Shown one piece after another: positions 61,857 through 64,000 of a stretch of 64,000 bases of DNA. The first letter of the stretch is position 1. Each line of letters begins with the position of its first letter. A model generated the notes under the pieces. That model was not told the DNA's origin and searched no databases. It saw nothing but the letters and a program-made list of their open reading frames with translations. The translations under genes were made by a program, and so were the position numbers. The stretch is from Salaquimonas sp041736675 (GTDB lineage: Bacteria; Pseudomonadota; Alphaproteobacteria; Rhizobiales; Rhizobiaceae): positions 1 to 64,000 of the forward strand of contig JBGSTD010000061.1 in NCBI GenBank assembly GCA_041736675.1, in the 5' to 3' direction.

Positions 61857-62036
61857 CGGTAATCCTGCGCTGGTTTAATCCCCTGCCTGTTGCCGCCGTC
61901 AAAAGTGACGCCAAAGGCCCAACCCTTAAAGCGAAAAATGCCGGACAGGAAAAGCCCCCCGTTCAACAATTGTTCAACAAATGTCCAACAAACAAGTGGA
62001 TGAAACGGAAGATTTGCCTGCGAGTTGCCGCCTGGA

Positions 62037-62588
62037 CTAGCTGGATCGCGAAAAACTGATCGGTTTGCCGCCATTGGTCGTTCCGTCATAACGGCTGGCG
62101 GACGACTGATAAAGGCGGGCAACGGTATTGCCTCCTGCATCCATCAGCACAACCTGTTGACCTTTGACATCCCACGCGCTGACGCTTGCAAGTTCGGCCG
62201 AATTGCATTTGCGTGTCGCCGCGCGATACCCGCCAGACCATTTTGTAAAGGCAAGGATCATTCGGCAGTCCGGATTGTCGCTATTCACATTCCATGAGCC
62301 TGATACCGCCTCACGGGTTACCGGTTCACCGGTACCTGCCGGCGGCTCGCTCGGCGGAACCGAGGCAACCTCAACATTGGGGTCTGTCGGTGCTGTTGGT
62401 GCGGTTGCTTCTACAGGTGGCAGCTCGCTTGCGGGCGGTGGCAACTGGTCGGTCTGCACAGATTCAACCGGCGCAGAAGGTAATCGTTGAGGCCCGGAAC
62501 CTGCAGGAGAAATCGAATTGATCGAGCGGTTGCAGCCCGTAATCGCAAGACCCAGCACCACAAGCGAAACAGCTGATTTCAGTCTCAT
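62037..62588 (-). CDS. Omp19-like (AprI/Inh-type) outer-membrane lipoprotein
   Basis: 183 residues. Lipobox LAITGC (Cys 19) marks a lipoprotein. The middle (about 30-90) is Pro/Val/Ser-rich and probably flexible. The C-terminal 90 residues (VSGSWNVNSDNPDCRMILAF with CNSAELASVSAW) resemble the AprI/Inh protease-inhibitor fold found in Brucella Omp19, with two Cys (DC and KC) that could pair. Omp19 protects lipoproteins and the envelope from host proteases; that is family knowledge, not proven here. It lies near zapE as in rhizobia, and 180 bases downstream of zapE's start on the same strand. Confidence 0.78.
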   Translation of the reverse strand: MRLKSAVSLVVLGLAITGCNRSINSISPAGSGPQRLPSAPVESVQTDQLPPPASELPPVEATAPTAPTDPNVEVASVPPSEPPAGTGEPVTREAVSGSWNVNSDNPDCRMILAFTKWSGGYRAATRKCNSAELASVSAWDVKGQQVVLMDAGGNTVARLYQSSASRYDGTTNGGKPISFSRSS

Positions 62589-62777
62589 AAAAAGCCCCTT
62601 GGTTCATTAAGGACACAGTTTTCCGTGCCCGTGTTCTCCATAGAAAACATTCGCGCCGGAATTATGTCCGCACGCCAGCCCTATAATCGCTCAATATGGT
62701 AAATCAAACCTGAACGGAAGCTGAATATGACCTAAAGTAAGGTTTTACCTCGGCAAAAACAACCAATCACAAAAAAC

Positions 62778-63383
62778 TCAGCTCTCGTGATCTTCGACAC
62801 CCCGGTAGGCGTCCTTGCCCCAGAGCTGTTCCACCCGCTGGTTGCGCCCGCAGGCTTTTCGGTAATAGGAGTAGCGGATCGGATTTTTCTTGTAATAATC
62901 CTGGTGATAGTCCTCGGAATTGTAAAACACCTTGGCGGGCAGTATCGGCGTCGCAATCGCTTGTTTCAAGGCATCTCCTGCTTCTGCCTTGGTCTTTTCA
63001 GCCAGTGCCTTTTCCATGTCATCGCCGGTAAAGACAGCCGTCGTGTACGAATGCCCGCGGTCACAGAACTGGCCGCCGCCGTCGGTCGGATCAACCGTCC
63101 GCCAGAAAGTCACCAGTAATTGTTCGTAGGATACGACAGCCGGGTCATAAGTGATCTTCACGGCCTCAATGAAGCCTTCATGGTTGCGGTATGTCGGATT
63201 GGTGGCATCCCCGCCCGTGTAACCGGACACAACATCTGTTACGCCCTTCACATGCTCGAAGTCCTTCTCGATGCACCAAAAACAGCCTCCGGCAAAAATC
63301 GCGGTTTTGGTATCTGCATAGGCAGACGGTGCGGTAGCTGAAACCAGGGCAAAGGAAAGAATGAGGGATTTGGCAAAAGACAT
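62778..63383 (-). CDS. msrA: Periplasmic peptide methionine (S)-sulfoxide reductase
   Basis: 201 residues from the ATG at 63383, with GGAG eight bases upstream; a longer frame to 63458 is unlikely. Signal peptide MSFAKSLILSFALVSATAPS, then the MsrA core TAIFAGGCFWCIEKDFEHVK with the catalytic Cys (about residue 34), DGGGQFCDRGHSYTTAVF and YHQDYYKKNP near the end, matching the family's conserved Tyr and Asp residues. It repairs oxidised methionine in envelope proteins. The 189-base gap to the Omp19-like gene holds no other gene. Confidence 0.9.
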   Translation of the reverse strand: MSFAKSLILSFALVSATAPSAYADTKTAIFAGGCFWCIEKDFEHVKGVTDVVSGYTGGDATNPTYRNHEGFIEAVKITYDPAVVSYEQLLVTFWRTVDPTDGGGQFCDRGHSYTTAVFTGDDMEKALAEKTKAEAGDALKQAIATPILPAKVFYNSEDYHQDYYKKNPIRYSYYRKACGRNQRVEQLWGKDAYRGVEDHES

Positions 63384-63482
63384 TGGGGCACTCCAAGAAA
63401 TTGCATTTTCTGACCATATGGAGCAGCAGCAACAAAAAGCAAAATGAAGCTTTCTCACAAATCCGTGAGAGGTTTGCCGCTT

Positions 63483-63824
63483 TCAGCCAAGACTGTCAAA
63501 GGCATCAAGTGCCTCAGCACCATAAATCAATGATGGCCCGCCGCCCATATACAATGCCACCGCAATCGTCTCGATAATCTCCTCACGCGAAGCACCGTAT
63601 TTCTTTGCCGCCTTTGTGTGAAAGGCAAGACATCCGTCACAACGGGCGGTAATTCCGATTGCCAGCGCAATCAATTCCTTGGTTTTGGAGTCGAGCGCTC
63701 CGGCGCTGATTGCCGATTTGGCAAGCTGGCCGAAAGCTGCGGAAGGCTCCGGCATGACCTTTCGCAGTTTCGCCATCCGTGCATTTGTCTGATCGGTAAA
63801 TTGGGCCCAGTCTGTTGCTGCCAT
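63483..63824 (-). CDS. Carboxymuconolactone decarboxylase family (AhpD-like) protein
   Basis: 113 residues. The AhpD-type core is LIALAIGITARCDGCLAFHT, with CDGC at 62-65 and the His at 69, then the helix GASREEIIETIAVALYMGGG. The Cys-x-x-Cys-x3-His pattern suggests thiol-based alkylhydroperoxidase-like activity rather than carboxymuconolactone decarboxylation. GGAGAA lies before the ATG. An FNR/FixK-type box is centred 63 bases upstream of the start, so the gene may be turned on at low oxygen. It is downstream-coupled to nothing; msrA begins 99 bases on. Confidence 0.88.
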   Translation of the reverse strand: MAATDWAQFTDQTNARMAKLRKVMPEPSAAFGQLAKSAISAGALDSKTKELIALAIGITARCDGCLAFHTKAAKKYGASREEIIETIAVALYMGGGPSLIYGAEALDAFDSLG

Positions 63825-63880
63825 GTGAATTCTCCGTTTGTGTTTCGCAAACAGGGATAATCACAGCCGGAATTGCCGCC

Positions 63881-63894
63881 TTGATTGAGATCAA
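63881..63894. promoter_or_regulatory. Perfect FNR/FixK-type box upstream of the AhpD-like gene
   Basis: TTGATTGAGATCAA fits TTGAT-N4-ATCAA exactly. At class II distance (41.5 bases) a start would lie near 63846 on the minus strand, and GATTAT (minus, 63857-63862) is a fair -10. The remaining bases to 64000 show no gene. It could also serve a gene to the right of the window. Confidence 0.6.
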
Positions 63895-64000
63895 TATATC
63901 AAGGCGAAGTTGCAACTAGGTGTTTGGACACAAAGTGCACAAAATTTTTCGCGCGCAGCGATCCCTAAACGCGTCGTTCAACCATCATCTTTTTAATCTC

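Noticed and set aside
1..64000. CRISPR arrays, insertion sequences, rRNA operons or plasmid origins
   Set aside because: No regularly spaced repeats, no transposase or terminal repeats, no rRNA and no replication gene were seen. Only one tRNA was found.

Overview
The window is a stretch of core chromosome from an alphaproteobacterium, most likely a member of the Hyphomicrobiales (Rhizobiales). This rests on gene content and order: an L,D-transpeptidase and accA beside secA, xerD-aroK-aroB-CorC/HlyC-bolA-dnaJ-cobS-cobT, rpmB-DUF3108-SUV3-like helicase-S4-fdxA-carD-rpoH2, atpHAGDC, priA-fsa-xerC, and lpd/SDR/MAPEG/sucB/sucA/mdh-zapE-omp19. Other signs are the Ala/Lys-rich extension on AtpD, cobalt chelatase of the CobS/CobT type and an Omp19-like lipoprotein. 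Genus and species cannot be read from the sequence alone. There is no sign of phage, insertion sequence, plasmid or CRISPR; XerC and XerD are the chromosomal dimer-resolution recombinases. No pseudogene or frameshift was seen; the only broken gene is secA, cut by the left edge.

Layout. 1-4.8 kb: SecA C-terminus, a lipoprotein L,D-transpeptidase, AccA, XerD and a 51-residue membrane protein. 4.9-8 kb: shikimate pathway genes aroK-aroB and a CNNM/CBS membrane protein. 7.9-13.3 kb: BolA, a J-domain protein, the cobaltochelatase pair CobS-CobT and an exported esterase/phytase-like protein. 13.3-16.6 kb: a DevBCA-type ABC exporter preceded by an FNR/FixK-like box. 16.5-26.4 kb: VUT/YhhQ transporter, ribosomal protein L28, DUF3108 protein, large helicase, S4 protein, 7Fe ferredoxin, CarD, sigma-32 (RpoH2-like) and an M48 lipoprotein protease. 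26.5-33.7 kb: UDP-glucose dehydrogenase, then a TetR regulator with an RND efflux pair under a promoter carrying a perfect palindromic operator. 33.9-40.5 kb: tRNA-Arg(CCT), two RidA-family proteins and a cytoplasmic sulfite:quinone dehydrogenase operon (soeABC plus an alpha/beta hydrolase). 40.5-46.6 kb: an HSD10-like SDR and the F1 ATP synthase operon atpHAGDC. 46.9-52.4 kb: PriA, transaldolase-like aldolase, XerC, a TraB/GumN protein and a 69-residue exported peptide. 52.4-61.9 kb: mdh, sucA, sucB, MAPEG, SDR and lpd, then ZapE. 62-64 kb: Omp19-like lipoprotein, periplasmic MsrA and an AhpD-like protein with a perfect FNR/FixK box upstream.

Functionally this is aerobic respiratory housekeeping (2-oxoglutarate dehydrogenase, malate dehydrogenase, F1-ATPase, sulfite oxidation into the quinone pool) mixed with envelope maintenance, stress and efflux genes. 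The points most worth a second look are the two FNR/FixK-type sites in front of a DevBCA exporter and an AhpD-like gene, the operator placed inside the promoter spacer of the RND pump, the coiled-coil tail on the RND permease, the absence of sucCD between mdh and sucA, the sulfite dehydrogenase cluster bracketed by two RidA proteins, and two small uncharacterised membrane or exported proteins. I did not find a convincing wholly new system; most findings are regulatory or architectural.
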